Source: Salmonella enterica subsp. enterica serovar Choleraesuis | GTDB taxonomy: Bacteria; Pseudomonadota; Gammaproteobacteria; Enterobacterales; Enterobacteriaceae | DNA: 64,000 bases | Reading direction: 5' to 3' | Assembly: GCA_022846635.1 (NCBI GenBank) | Contig: AP025685.1 | Location: 620,001 to 684,000, forward strand | In this document: one piece after another, positions 48,948 through 57,115 of the stretch | Numbering within the stretch: the stretch's first letter is position 1 | How the letters are laid out: each line of letters starts with the position of its first letter | Translations under genes and position numbers: made by a program | Notes under the pieces: generated by a model | Told to the model about the DNA's origin: nothing | The model's input: the letters and a program-made list of their open reading frames with translations, nothing else | Databases searched by the model: none

Positions 48948-49853
48948 ATGCCAAATTATACCCTGCGTCAGCTTAAGTATTTCGTTACTACCGTGGGTTG
49001 CGGCAGCGTCGCGGAGGCCTCGCGTAAGCTGTTTATCGCCCAGCCCTCCATCTCTACCGCGATTAAAAGCCTTGAAGAGAGCTTTGGGGTTCAGCTGTTT
49101 ATCCGTCATCACGCTCAGGGGGTCTCGCTAACCCCTTCCGGTACTCGCTTCTATAACAAAGCGCAGAAGCTGCTGCGCATGGCCCATGAGTTCGAGCAGA
49201 ATACCCTGGCGGATAATGATCTGGTCTCCGGGCGCATTGATATTGGCTGCTTTGAAACCGTTGCCCCGCTGGTGCTGCCGAAGCTTATTCGGGGGTTTAA
49301 AGAGCGCTATCCCGGTGTTGAAATCTTCATTCGTGATGGTGAGCAGCATGAGCTGGTGCAGGGGCTGACGGCAGGGGATTTCGACCTGGCGCTGCTCTAT
49401 AACCACGATCTTAATGCCAGCATCACCACCCAACAGTTGGTGGAGCCGCGCACGCCTTATGTGCTGCTGCCTGCCGATCACCCGCTGGCCGGGCAAAGCG
49501 AAGTCACTCTGTCGCAGCTGGCACCTGAACCTATGATCCTGCTGGATGTTATGCCGAGCCGTCATTACTTTGTCGATCTGTTTACCCAGGCTGGATATAC
49601 GCCGAATATTGTTTTCAGCTCACCGTCGATTGAGATGGTGCGCGGCATGGTCGGCCAGGGTTTCGGCTTTGCCATCCTGGTAACCCGGCCATACGGCAAT
49701 CATAGCTATGACGGTCAGCCGCTGGCGGTCGCCCGTTTAAAAGGAAAGGTGGAAGGCTCCGGGCTGGTGGCTGCGTGGCTGACTCAAAGCCCGCTAACTA
49801 AACCGGCCCGGCTGTTTGTGGCTTACTGTGAGCGGATGCTGGTGGATATGTAA
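48948..49853 (+). CDS. LysR-family transcriptional regulator
   Basis: A 301-residue LysR-type regulator. The winged helix-turn-helix is at the N-terminus (MPNYTLRQLKYFVTTVGCGS, then KLFIAQPSISTAIKSLEESF), followed by a periplasmic-binding-protein-like effector domain. The start at 48948 places the helix-turn-helix at residues 5-65 as usual; a 31-codon upstream extension is not expected. It follows the DASS transporter by about 150 bases and ends five bases from the stop of the M20 deacylase gene. It probably controls one or both. Confidence 0.93.
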   Translation: MPNYTLRQLKYFVTTVGCGSVAEASRKLFIAQPSISTAIKSLEESFGVQLFIRHHAQGVSLTPSGTRFYNKAQKLLRMAHEFEQNTLADNDLVSGRIDIGCFETVAPLVLPKLIRGFKERYPGVEIFIRDGEQHELVQGLTAGDFDLALLYNHDLNASITTQQLVEPRTPYVLLPADHPLAGQSEVTLSQLAPEPMILLDVMPSRHYFVDLFTQAGYTPNIVFSSPSIEMVRGMVGQGFGFAILVTRPYGNHSYDGQPLAVARLKGKVEGSGLVAAWLTQSPLTKPARLFVAYCERMLVDM

Positions 49854-49858
49854 CGCGC

Positions 49859-51007
49859 TTAGCGTTGCATCCAGCGGCACAGATTGCCCAGCATCGCGCT
49901 GCATTTCTCCATCTGGGTTATAGCGATAAACTCGTCCGGCTTATGGCCCTGTTCCATACTGCCTGGGCCGCATACCAGCGTGGCGATTCCAGCTTCAGAG
50001 AACAGCCCGCCTTCGGTGCCGAAGGCAACGGTGTCAAAGTCACTGCTGCCGCACCACTGGGTTAACCACTCGGCAAAGGCCGACTGGCGGTCGGTCAGAA
50101 GTGCCGGATAGCGGCTTAGCGGCAGCCAGCTAATAGCGCTATTAGCTGAAACCTGGCGCATGGCCGGAAGCAGTGTGTGGTCGGCATAATGCTTGAGGTC
50201 GTCTATCAGCTCATCAACCGGCGTGTCGGGCAGATGGCGGATTTCAAAATCAAACTGGCAGTGCTCTGGCACAATATTTAGCGCGCTGCCACCTTCAATA
50301 GTGCCTACCTGAACGGTGCTGAATGATGGTGAGAAACGCGGGTCGGTGGTGTTTTTCAGCCCCTGGCCCAGCTCCCCTAACCGATTAATTAACCGCGCCG
50401 CATACTCCACGGCATTGACCCCATCGGGCGCATACGCCGAATGGCAGGCGTGGCCGCGCACTGCACAGCGCATCGCCAGCTTACCTTTGTGCCCATAAAC
50501 CGGGCGCATTTCGGTTGGCTCGCCGATGATGCAAATCTCCGGCCGTTCTTCCGCCTGGTTGAGGGACTCAATCAGGCTGCGAACGCCCAGGCAACCAACC
50601 TCCTCGTCATAGGAGAACGCCAGATAAAGCGGAACGTTGAGTGGCCTGGCCAGAAAATCAGGCACCGCCGCCAGCACGCAGGCGATAAACCCTTTCATAT
50701 CGGCGCTGCCCCGGCCGTAGTAACGTCCATCGCGCTCGGTGAGGGAGAAAGGGGGAACACTCCAGGCCTGACCATCGACCGGCACCACGTCAGTATGCCC
50801 GGAAAGCATTACGCCGCCCGGCCCTGGAGGCCCCATGCGGGCCAGCAGGTTCGCCTTGGTGCCTTCCGGGTTGTGAAATAACTGGGTGCTGACGCCAAGG
50901 CCCGCCAGGTACTGACGAATATAACTAATCAGCGCCAGGTTAGATTCCCGGCTGGTGGTATCTTCGGCCAGCAGAATAGCCAATTGCTCGTGCGCGCTGC
51001 TACTCAT
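49859..51007 (-). CDS. ArgE-like M20 metallo-deacylase
   Basis: A 382-residue M20 family amidohydrolase like acetylornithine deacetylase. Zinc-binding segments appear in order: SGHTDVVPVDG, GRGSADMKGF, YDEEVGCLG (catalytic glutamates), IGEPTEM and a C-terminal GHKPDEF. It is not in an arginine operon; the core argE normally sits with argCBH. Together with a DUF1028 protein and a RidA-like protein it probably removes an acyl group from an unidentified N-acyl compound. The gene overlaps the upstream DUF1028 gene by eight bases, implying coupled translation. Confidence 0.88.
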   Translation of the reverse strand: MSSSAHEQLAILLAEDTTSRESNLALISYIRQYLAGLGVSTQLFHNPEGTKANLLARMGPPGPGGVMLSGHTDVVPVDGQAWSVPPFSLTERDGRYYGRGSADMKGFIACVLAAVPDFLARPLNVPLYLAFSYDEEVGCLGVRSLIESLNQAEERPEICIIGEPTEMRPVYGHKGKLAMRCAVRGHACHSAYAPDGVNAVEYAARLINRLGELGQGLKNTTDPRFSPSFSTVQVGTIEGGSALNIVPEHCQFDFEIRHLPDTPVDELIDDLKHYADHTLLPAMRQVSANSAISWLPLSRYPALLTDRQSAFAEWLTQWCGSSDFDTVAFGTEGGLFSEAGIATLVCGPGSMEQGHKPDEFIAITQMEKCSAMLGNLCRWMQR

Positions 51008-51674
51008 CGCCAGGAACTCCGTAAGATGGGGCAGTGCGCGGATCCAGTGCTCTGGTTTGATAGGCCTCCAGCTGTGGCTCGTAGGCTATCCATAGTTCGC
51101 TCAGGGCATCCAGTGGCGCGCTATCGTGCCAGTCAACCCGCAGATCGACGATTGGCCAGGAATGTTCTCCCGCCACTTTGACGGCGGCAGAATGTACCGG
51201 CCCCGCTTCGCCACCGGCGTCCAACGCGGCATGCATAGCCGCCAGCAGCCGGGCGGCCAGCGGGCCTGGCGTCTGTTCAAAAGTGCTGACCAGCGCCTCA
51301 ATCACCTGGGGTGAGGCCAGCATATTACCGGCAGCTACGCACTGTTCGCCTTGCACCGAATGGTAAGTTCCCAGGCTGTGGCTGCCGCTAAATACGGCTG
51401 AATTGCCTTTAGCGTCCAGTACCGTCACCTGCCGCCAGTCGCTAAACGGATCGTCCGCCATACCCAGGCTCAGGGCTTTATCCGGGCCGTGGCCCTGGGC
51501 CAGTTGCTCGAGAATGCGCGGGCCGAGGGCGGGCAGGGTAATATTTTGGCTCGATACCGCCCCGACGCCCGCCAGCAGCCATGGGCAGCGTGCGCCAACC
51601 GCAATACTCGATGAGCTGATGGCGATGCCCAACTGCCCGGTATGCGGGCAGCGTCCGGCAATAGAGAAAGTCAT
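51000..51674 (-). CDS. DUF1028 protein, Ntn-hydrolase-like
   Basis: A 224-residue DUF1028 protein. Family features are the N-terminal MTFSIAGRCPHTGQLGIAIS, GARCPWLLAGVGAVSSQN and AAGNMLASPQVI. The fold is thought to resemble Ntn hydrolases, but no reaction is established. It overlaps the RidA-like gene by four bases (ATGA) at its start and the M20 deacylase by eight bases at its end. The three are therefore a tightly coupled unit. Confidence 0.9.
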   Translation of the reverse strand: MTFSIAGRCPHTGQLGIAISSSSIAVGARCPWLLAGVGAVSSQNITLPALGPRILEQLAQGHGPDKALSLGMADDPFSDWRQVTVLDAKGNSAVFSGSHSLGTYHSVQGEQCVAAGNMLASPQVIEALVSTFEQTPGPLAARLLAAMHAALDAGGEAGPVHSAAVKVAGEHSWPIVDLRVDWHDSAPLDALSELWIAYEPQLEAYQTRALDPRTAPSYGVPGDE

Positions 51675-52111
51675 AACGCCCCCTTAGCGCTCTCCCCATC
51701 AGGGATGACGGCGATAACGTCGATTTCCATTAACCATTGAGGTTGCGCCAGGCCCGCAACCACCAGGCCGGTAGAGATAGGGAATACCCCTTTCAGCCAT
51801 TTGCCTACTTCCTGATAAACCGCTTCGCGATAACGAGGATCGGTAATATAGGTGGTGGTTTTAACGATATGAGACAGGTCGCTACCGGCTTCGGTAAGCA
51901 GCTGGCTAACGTTTTTCATCGCCTGTTCAGCCTGGGCGCGCGGGTCGCCAAGCCCGACCAGATTGCCTTCAAAATCGGTACCCACCTGGCCGCGAACGTA
52001 GATGGTATTGCCTGCCCGCACCGCCTGACACAGGTCATTATCCAGTGTCTGGTTAGGGTAGGTCTCTTTAGTGTTAAACATCCGGATACGGGTATGGGTG
52101 ACGGGTTTCAT
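51671..52111 (-). CDS. RidA-family (YjgF/YER057c) enamine/imine deaminase-like protein
   Basis: A 146-residue RidA-family protein. The segment YVRGQVGTDFEGNLVGLGDP resembles the family's substrate-side strand, and KTTTYITDPRYREAVYQEVG is typical. The start at 52111 gives MKPVTHTRIRMFNTKE; a longer in-frame extension overlaps the permease gene and is rejected. RidA proteins hydrolyse reactive enamines or imines. I do not see the canonical catalytic arginine context clearly, so it may be a non-deaminating branch. The NCS1 permease stop is ten bases upstream. Confidence 0.9.
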   Translation of the reverse strand: MKPVTHTRIRMFNTKETYPNQTLDNDLCQAVRAGNTIYVRGQVGTDFEGNLVGLGDPRAQAEQAMKNVSQLLTEAGSDLSHIVKTTTYITDPRYREAVYQEVGKWLKGVFPISTGLVVAGLAQPQWLMEIDVIAVIPDGESAKGAL

Positions 52112-52121
52112 AGCGGTTTCC

Positions 52122-53549
52122 TTATACGGGCTGGCTTTTGCCAGATTGTTGGGAAGCAGAGTAAGACGTTTTCTGGCGCGTAGCTCCGCTGCGGCGGGCC
52201 AGCCAATAATAGAGCGGCGACGTGACGACCAGGCCAACCAGCCATGAGAGGTCGGCACCGTCAATGTGCGCTGAAATTGGGCCAACATATAGCGGGGTAT
52301 TCATAAATGGGATCTGCACCAGAATACCGACGGCATAAGCCAGCAGAGCCTGAGCGTTGTAGCGCCCATAAATACCGCCATTAACCTGAAAAATAGACTC
52401 GATGTCGTACTGGCCCTTATGGATCGCATAGAAATCAATCAGATTGATAGCAGTCCACGGCACCAGAACCACCAGCAGCGCCAGCACCAGATCCACAAAG
52501 TGGCCGATGAAATTCGCCGCTCCTGAAACGGCGATCGCGGCGCAGCCCACCAGAATAATGACCGACAGCAGCGCCCGGCTGCGGCTGGTTGGTCGCCAGC
52601 GCCAGGCAAAGGTTTGTATCAGGGTGATCACTGACAGCACCGCGCCATATAAATTAAGGGCGTTATGGCTTATCACGCTCAGCAAAAACAGCACTAACAT
52701 CCATGGGCCTAATACCCCGGTCGCCTGTTTTACCGCGTCCATGGTATCGGTGCCGACCGGGGTCGCCAGAACTGCTACCGCGCCAAAAATAAATGCCAGG
52801 CTGGAGCCGAGCGTAGAGCCAAGCCAGGTCGCCATAAAGGTAGAAAATACCGATACGTTTTCCGGAAGATAGCGTGAATAGTCAGATACATAAGGGGCAA
52901 AGGCGATTTGCCACAGAGCCGAAAGCGAGACGGTAGCCAGCCAGCCGGAAATATTAAAACCGCCGCGGGTCAGAAAGTCTGCGGTATGGACGTGGGTAAA
53001 AATATAGCCAAAGCCCAGCAGGATACCGATGCCCAGCACCCAGGTACCGATACGGTTGAGTACGTGGATAAACCGATAGCCAATAATCCCGATAATGCCG
53101 GAACCCACCGCGCCGATAATAATGCCGACCGGCACCGGTACCGGGTTAACCACGCCGTGTAATGATTTGCCTGCCAGTACGATATTTGAGGCGAAGAAAC
53201 CGATATACATGATCCCGGCAATAGCGACCACCAGCAGCGATCCCAGCGATCCGAACTGGGCGCGGCTCTGGATCATCTGTGGGATCCCCATCTGCGGGCC
53301 TTGTGCTGAATGCAGCGCCATCAGCACGCCGCCTACCAGCTGGCCAACCAGAATTGCGGTGATCCCCCAAACCAGGTTGAGATGAAATAGCTGCACGCCG
53401 AGCGCGCCGGTTACGATGGGTAATGGCGCGATATTGCCGCCAAACCACAGTGTGAAAAGATCCCTGACCTGTCCGTGGCGCTCTTGGGGAGGAATGTAGC
53501 CGATAGTATGTTTCTCTATCAGCGGTGGGGCCGTTTCATTAACAGACAT
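52122..53549 (-). CDS. NCS1-family nucleobase/hydantoin-type permease (CodB-like)
   Basis: A 475-residue permease of the nucleobase:cation symporter 1 family with about 12 hydrophobic segments. The N-terminal cytoplasmic segment before FTLWFGGNIAPLPIVTGALG is typical of CodB-like members. Substrates in this family include cytosine, purines, allantoin and hydantoins. It is the first gene of a minus-strand operon with the RidA-like, DUF1028 and M20 genes, so it probably brings in their nitrogenous substrate. Confidence 0.88.
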   Translation of the reverse strand: MSVNETAPPLIEKHTIGYIPPQERHGQVRDLFTLWFGGNIAPLPIVTGALGVQLFHLNLVWGITAILVGQLVGGVLMALHSAQGPQMGIPQMIQSRAQFGSLGSLLVVAIAGIMYIGFFASNIVLAGKSLHGVVNPVPVPVGIIIGAVGSGIIGIIGYRFIHVLNRIGTWVLGIGILLGFGYIFTHVHTADFLTRGGFNISGWLATVSLSALWQIAFAPYVSDYSRYLPENVSVFSTFMATWLGSTLGSSLAFIFGAVAVLATPVGTDTMDAVKQATGVLGPWMLVLFLLSVISHNALNLYGAVLSVITLIQTFAWRWRPTSRSRALLSVIILVGCAAIAVSGAANFIGHFVDLVLALLVVLVPWTAINLIDFYAIHKGQYDIESIFQVNGGIYGRYNAQALLAYAVGILVQIPFMNTPLYVGPISAHIDGADLSWLVGLVVTSPLYYWLARRSGATRQKTSYSASQQSGKSQPV

Positions 53550-53871
53550 GATGCGCTCCAGGACACGTAAGGCCTCGGGGCAGGCAGCCTGCCGCCGGGC
53601 GTGATTAGATTGTTCTCGTCGATAATGCGGGCGGTTTTATCCGTGAGTAAAATATAAAAAAGCTGCTTATTAACGATAAAAAAACAATCCCTGTACTGAG
53701 CCATCGCATTCATCAATACCTGCTGTTTTCAGCATATTGATTACTTATTGCTGTACTAAGTCGATAAGTAAAAATCACCAAAAAATCAAACTATTAAGTA
53801 AAAAACAGCGTACAACTCTCAGGGAAGAGCCAGAATAATTTCATCTGACCCTTACCCTGGCCTGCGTGGGC
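53550..53871. other. 320-bp intergenic region upstream of the NCS1 permease
   Basis: No gene is supported. Three TTACTTA/TAAGTAA-type elements lie at 53741-53748, 53764-53771 and 53794-53801; the first two are inverted with respect to each other. They could be an operator for the permease operon. The region is AT-rich and contains the presumed permease promoter. Confidence 0.45.
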
Positions 53872-55128
53872 TTATTTTTGCGGCGTCCATTCCAGATATT
53901 TGCGGCGGGTTGCGATGTGGTCGGCAATAAATTTAGCGTCGTGCCACACGCCCCATATAAAGCTGGAGCCGCGCCGCGACAGCCACGGCAGGCCGAGGAA
54001 ATAGACACCAGGCTCACTGGATACGCCGCGCTGATGGCGGGGTTTGCCCTGCTCATCAAAGGCATCCACTTCCAGCCAGCTATAGTCAGCGACATAACCG
54101 GTTGCCCAAATGATGGTGGTGACGCCGGCGGAGCTCAGGTTTAGCTCGGTCAGTGGTTGCGTCATACATTCTGGATCCGGTAGAAACTCCCGTGCCTGCG
54201 GCTCTTCTGGCAGGTCTGCGCCATTGCTGGCGATCCACGCATCGGCGGCATCCAGCAGTGCCAGATAGTTTTGGTCGCCGCGCACAATGTTTTGCGCCAG
54301 ATCGGCAGAGAAGGTCGCCACGTCGCGCTCAAAACTGCGGGTTTGTCCCACCAGTTTAATGCCCTGAGAAGCCAGCACGCGGAAATCAACGGTGTGGCCG
54401 CCGCGCGCGCCGCTTACGGCAATAGTCACATGCTCTTTACCCGGCTGAGTAGTGGCATCCCACAGGCCAAGTACGCCCAGCCACCAGCAAAAATCTCGCC
54501 CACGATAAGCGCGCGGCGGGCGGTCATGCGCACCTACAGACAGATAAACTTCCCGCCCGGAGCGGCGCAGCTCATCGGCGATCTGCACGCCCGAGGAACC
54601 CGCTCCGACGACCAATACCGCACCATCAGTGAGTTGCTGTGGGTTCTTATAATTGGCGGAATGCATCTGGTGGATGCCTTCTACTTTAGGAGCAATGGCC
54701 GGAATAACCGGGCGCTGGAATGGTCCGGTCGCAGCCACCAGATAATTAGCTTCAATGGTGCCAATGGTGGTTTCAATGGTGAATCCCGGACGCCCCTGAT
54801 TGCGCGCAGCGTGCAGTACTTCAACGCCGGTTTTAATCGGAGCCTGAAATTTTTCCGCATAGCTGGCGAAGTAATCGGCCACCCGGTCTTTAGCCACAAA
54901 GTCACCATCTTCCGCGCCGGGGAAGGTCATATTAGGAAAGCGGTCATGCCAGGCAGGGCCATTCGCCACCAGCGAGTCCCAGCGCCCGCTGCGCCAGGCT
55001 TCGGCAATACGGGCCTTTTCCAGTACCAGATGAGGAATATCCAGATTGGTAAGGTGTTCACTCATCGCGATGCCTGCCTGACCGGCGCCGACTATCAGCG
55101 TATCGATGATGATTTTTTCTGTTGCCAT
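53872..55128 (-). CDS. Flavin-containing monooxygenase-like FAD/NAD(P)H oxidoreductase (CzcO-like)
   Basis: A 418-residue class B flavoprotein monooxygenase-like enzyme. The FAD fold is VGAGQAGIAMSEHL at residues 13-26, and the NADPH fold is VVGAGSSGVQIADEL near residue 168. A conserved ATGPFQ segment and the C-terminal ATGYVADYSWLE motif also fit. The substrate is unknown. It lies upstream of the permease operon on the same strand but 320 bases away, so it may be separately transcribed. It could oxidise the compound imported by the neighbouring permease. Confidence 0.85.
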   Translation of the reverse strand: MATEKIIIDTLIVGAGQAGIAMSEHLTNLDIPHLVLEKARIAEAWRSGRWDSLVANGPAWHDRFPNMTFPGAEDGDFVAKDRVADYFASYAEKFQAPIKTGVEVLHAARNQGRPGFTIETTIGTIEANYLVAATGPFQRPVIPAIAPKVEGIHQMHSANYKNPQQLTDGAVLVVGAGSSGVQIADELRRSGREVYLSVGAHDRPPRAYRGRDFCWWLGVLGLWDATTQPGKEHVTIAVSGARGGHTVDFRVLASQGIKLVGQTRSFERDVATFSADLAQNIVRGDQNYLALLDAADAWIASNGADLPEEPQAREFLPDPECMTQPLTELNLSSAGVTTIIWATGYVADYSWLEVDAFDEQGKPRHQRGVSSEPGVYFLGLPWLSRRGSSFIWGVWHDAKFIADHIATRRKYLEWTPQK

Positions 55129-55876
55129 AACTGTGCCCCTAAATGACCCAATAGAGGTGAAGAACAGGCCTCACCGCGTGTCACCTGAGACTATGCAAAT
55201 GTTACAAAACGGTAAAATATTAAAAATATCGCCACTGATGATAAATTTTTTGGGGGAGGGGGGCAGGGCTGAAGAATCTGCCCTGGCGCAGAGGAAAGTG
55301 CGGCCGTGGATAGCGCTAATTTACCCTCAGCTTCTTTTGGGCGAGTGGCGAGTATTGAAGGCTGCCGATCGGCAGAACGTCAGCCATAGATTTATTGATT
55401 ACGTTCATTGGCCATCACTTTATAGAGTGCTTAATAAATCTCCAGTTAATTCAGAATGATAATAGAGAGTGACATTAGCCAGTAAGAATTTATGCAGCCA
55501 GGGCACTGAGCTATCACCCTGCTATTGCAATGAGTTTTAACAAAATTAATCAGTGACAAGACGGCGAAAAAATAAATTAGGATTTATCAACACATCTCGC
55601 GAGATCAAATATAAGAATTATTCCTTATAAAGTGAAATGTTTTTTATTTGATATATATTAAAAAGTTATCTTTAAGCAAAAAAAAGTATTTGTTAGCATT
55701 TTGCTGTCCCAAGGGAAAAGGGAATAAATATCGTGGTGGATAAATTGATTGGGCACCGGATTTAGCTAAATGGAATTATAAGGATAGTAAAGAGCTATCA
55801 GAATTAACGGGCATTAGTTTCGTTATTCTCGGGCTCTTTATTTTTTAGGATAAAAAGATTAATACAGGATACAAAC
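55129..55876. other. 750-bp AT-rich gap upstream of the fimbrial operon
   Basis: No convincing gene is present. A 117-codon frame starting within the flavoprotein gene and ending at 55459 shows no recognisable features and is treated as chance. From about 55540 to 55870 the sequence is very AT-rich with many A and T tracts, as is usual for H-NS-controlled fimbrial promoters. I saw no pair of perfect inverted repeats like the fimS phase switch and no recombinase gene. Confidence 0.5.
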
Positions 55877-56425
55877 ATGAAATTGAATAAAGTAGCCGTG
55901 GCTATGGCATTCACCGCTGTTCTGAGCACGGGTTCCGTTTTGGCGGCAGATCCGGCACCGGCACCTGCTACCACTAACGGTTCAATTGAACTTCAGGGTG
56001 AGCTGGTTAATACCGCCTGCGGTCTGGCGCCAAACTCAAGCCCGGTTAGCGTCGATTTCGGTCAGGTGCCGGTATCTGCTCTTAAAGACGGTAAGATTAA
56101 AGATGTGCAGAAGAATATCGAACTGCAAGACTGCGATACTACCGTGGCTAAAAGCGCCGTTGTTTCTTACACCCCAACCAGCACCAACCCGAATGATACC
56201 ACTCTGGCGGCCTTCACTTCCGGGACTGCGTCAGGCGCCGGTATTGGCCTGAAAGACAGCGCCAGCCAGGATGTAAAATGGGGCCAAAAAACGACTCCAG
56301 TTACTCTGGTAAATGGCACTAATAAAATACCATTCGTGGCTTTCCTGAAGGCTGATAACGACACCAACACTGTTACTGCAGGTACCTTTCAGTCGACTAT
56401 CAATTTCCAGATCGACTACCAGTAA
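55877..56425 (+). CDS. Major fimbrial subunit (FimA-like pilin)
   Basis: A 182-residue pilin precursor. The signal peptide is MKLNKVAVAMAFTAVLSTGS with cleavage after VLA, followed by a short Pro/Ala linker. The N-terminal donor strand region is GSIELQGELVNTACGL. Two cysteines, in NTACGL and QDCDTT, form the pilin disulfide, and the protein ends in the usual INFQIDYQ. It is the first gene of the operon and is followed by a strong hairpin, which fits a high-abundance shaft subunit. Family: chaperone-usher fimbriae. Confidence 0.92.
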   Translation: MKLNKVAVAMAFTAVLSTGSVLAADPAPAPATTNGSIELQGELVNTACGLAPNSSPVSVDFGQVPVSALKDGKIKDVQKNIELQDCDTTVAKSAVVSYTPTSTNPNDTTLAAFTSGTASGAGIGLKDSASQDVKWGQKTTPVTLVNGTNKIPFVAFLKADNDTNTVTAGTFQSTINFQIDYQ

Positions 56426-56442
56426 TATCTGACTGCACTTCG

Positions 56443-56462
56443 ACGCGGGGAGCTCCCCGCGT
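56443..56462 (+). other. GC-rich hairpin after the major pilin gene
   Basis: ACGCGGGG and CCCCGCGT form a perfect 8-bp stem with an AGCT loop 17 bases past the stop. No T-run follows. Such hairpins often protect pilin mRNA or attenuate downstream transcription, raising the ratio of major to minor subunits. Confidence 0.6.
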
Positions 56463-56504
56463 TATTGATAGATAAATTTTGGTTTCACGGACAATTCCAA
56501 CTTT

Positions 56505-57053
56505 ATGGACATTAATAAAGGGATGTTAGTCATAGGCCGTGCGGCGGTTATTTTATTTGTCAGTAGCTCTGCGGCAATGGCTATTATTCCCGGACAATTA
56601 TCGATGTCCGGCGAGCTCATCGAAGCCGGGTGTGAAATCGATCCGCAGTCCCGTCATTTATCTGTCGATTTTGGTGAGATAGCGGCTCGCGATATTAATT
56701 TTAAAAATGAAAGTCGAACCAGTCGCCCATTTTCTATTCGATTAACCGGATGCTCCACATTAATTGGCGGCGATGGCGTTAGCCACTATCCGTTAGCCAG
56801 CATTACTTTCCTCGGCGATATCGCCGGTAGTGATGCCAGCGTTCTAAAAGTTGATGGGGCAGGAGAGGGGTTTGGGATAAGGATCCGCGATCGCCATGGA
56901 GCCACGCTTATTTTTGGGCGTGAATCTCCCGGATACGAATTAAGTGAGAATGACAGTGTGCTGCGTTTTACCGCCACCCTGGTTCCGGTACACAACTTTA
57001 TTAAAGCCGGCGACTTTTTCGCCAGCGCGCGTTTTTTTATTGATTACCAGTAA
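56505..57053 (+). CDS. Fimbrial subunit (FimI-like)
   Basis: A 182-residue secreted pilin-fold protein. It has a signal peptide (MDINKGMLVIGRAAVILFVS, then SSAAMA), a cysteine pair in EAGCEIDP and LTGCST, and a C-terminal FFIDYQ. Its place directly after the major pilin and before the usher is that of FimI. It may be an anchor or a terminator of pilus growth. Confidence 0.87.
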   Translation: MDINKGMLVIGRAAVILFVSSSAAMAIIPGQLSMSGELIEAGCEIDPQSRHLSVDFGEIAARDINFKNESRTSRPFSIRLTGCSTLIGGDGVSHYPLASITFLGDIAGSDASVLKVDGAGEGFGIRIRDRHGATLIFGRESPGYELSENDSVLRFTATLVPVHNFIKAGDFFASARFFIDYQ

Positions 57054-57115
57054 GTGAGTGCCCAGGCAGGCAGTAATACCGGCCGGATTTACGGGTTTTT
57101 TCAGGATGAAATGTC

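Noticed and set aside
49859-51007. Assignment as arginine-biosynthesis argE
   Set aside because: No arg genes are nearby and it overlaps a DUF1028 gene, so a different N-acyl substrate is more likely.
55106-55459. A 117-codon frame starting inside the flavoprotein gene
   Set aside because: It starts antisense to a solid gene, has no plausible ribosome-binding site and shows no domain features.
55129-55876. A fimS-like invertible promoter
   Set aside because: I found no matching perfect inverted repeats and no tyrosine recombinase gene next to the operon.
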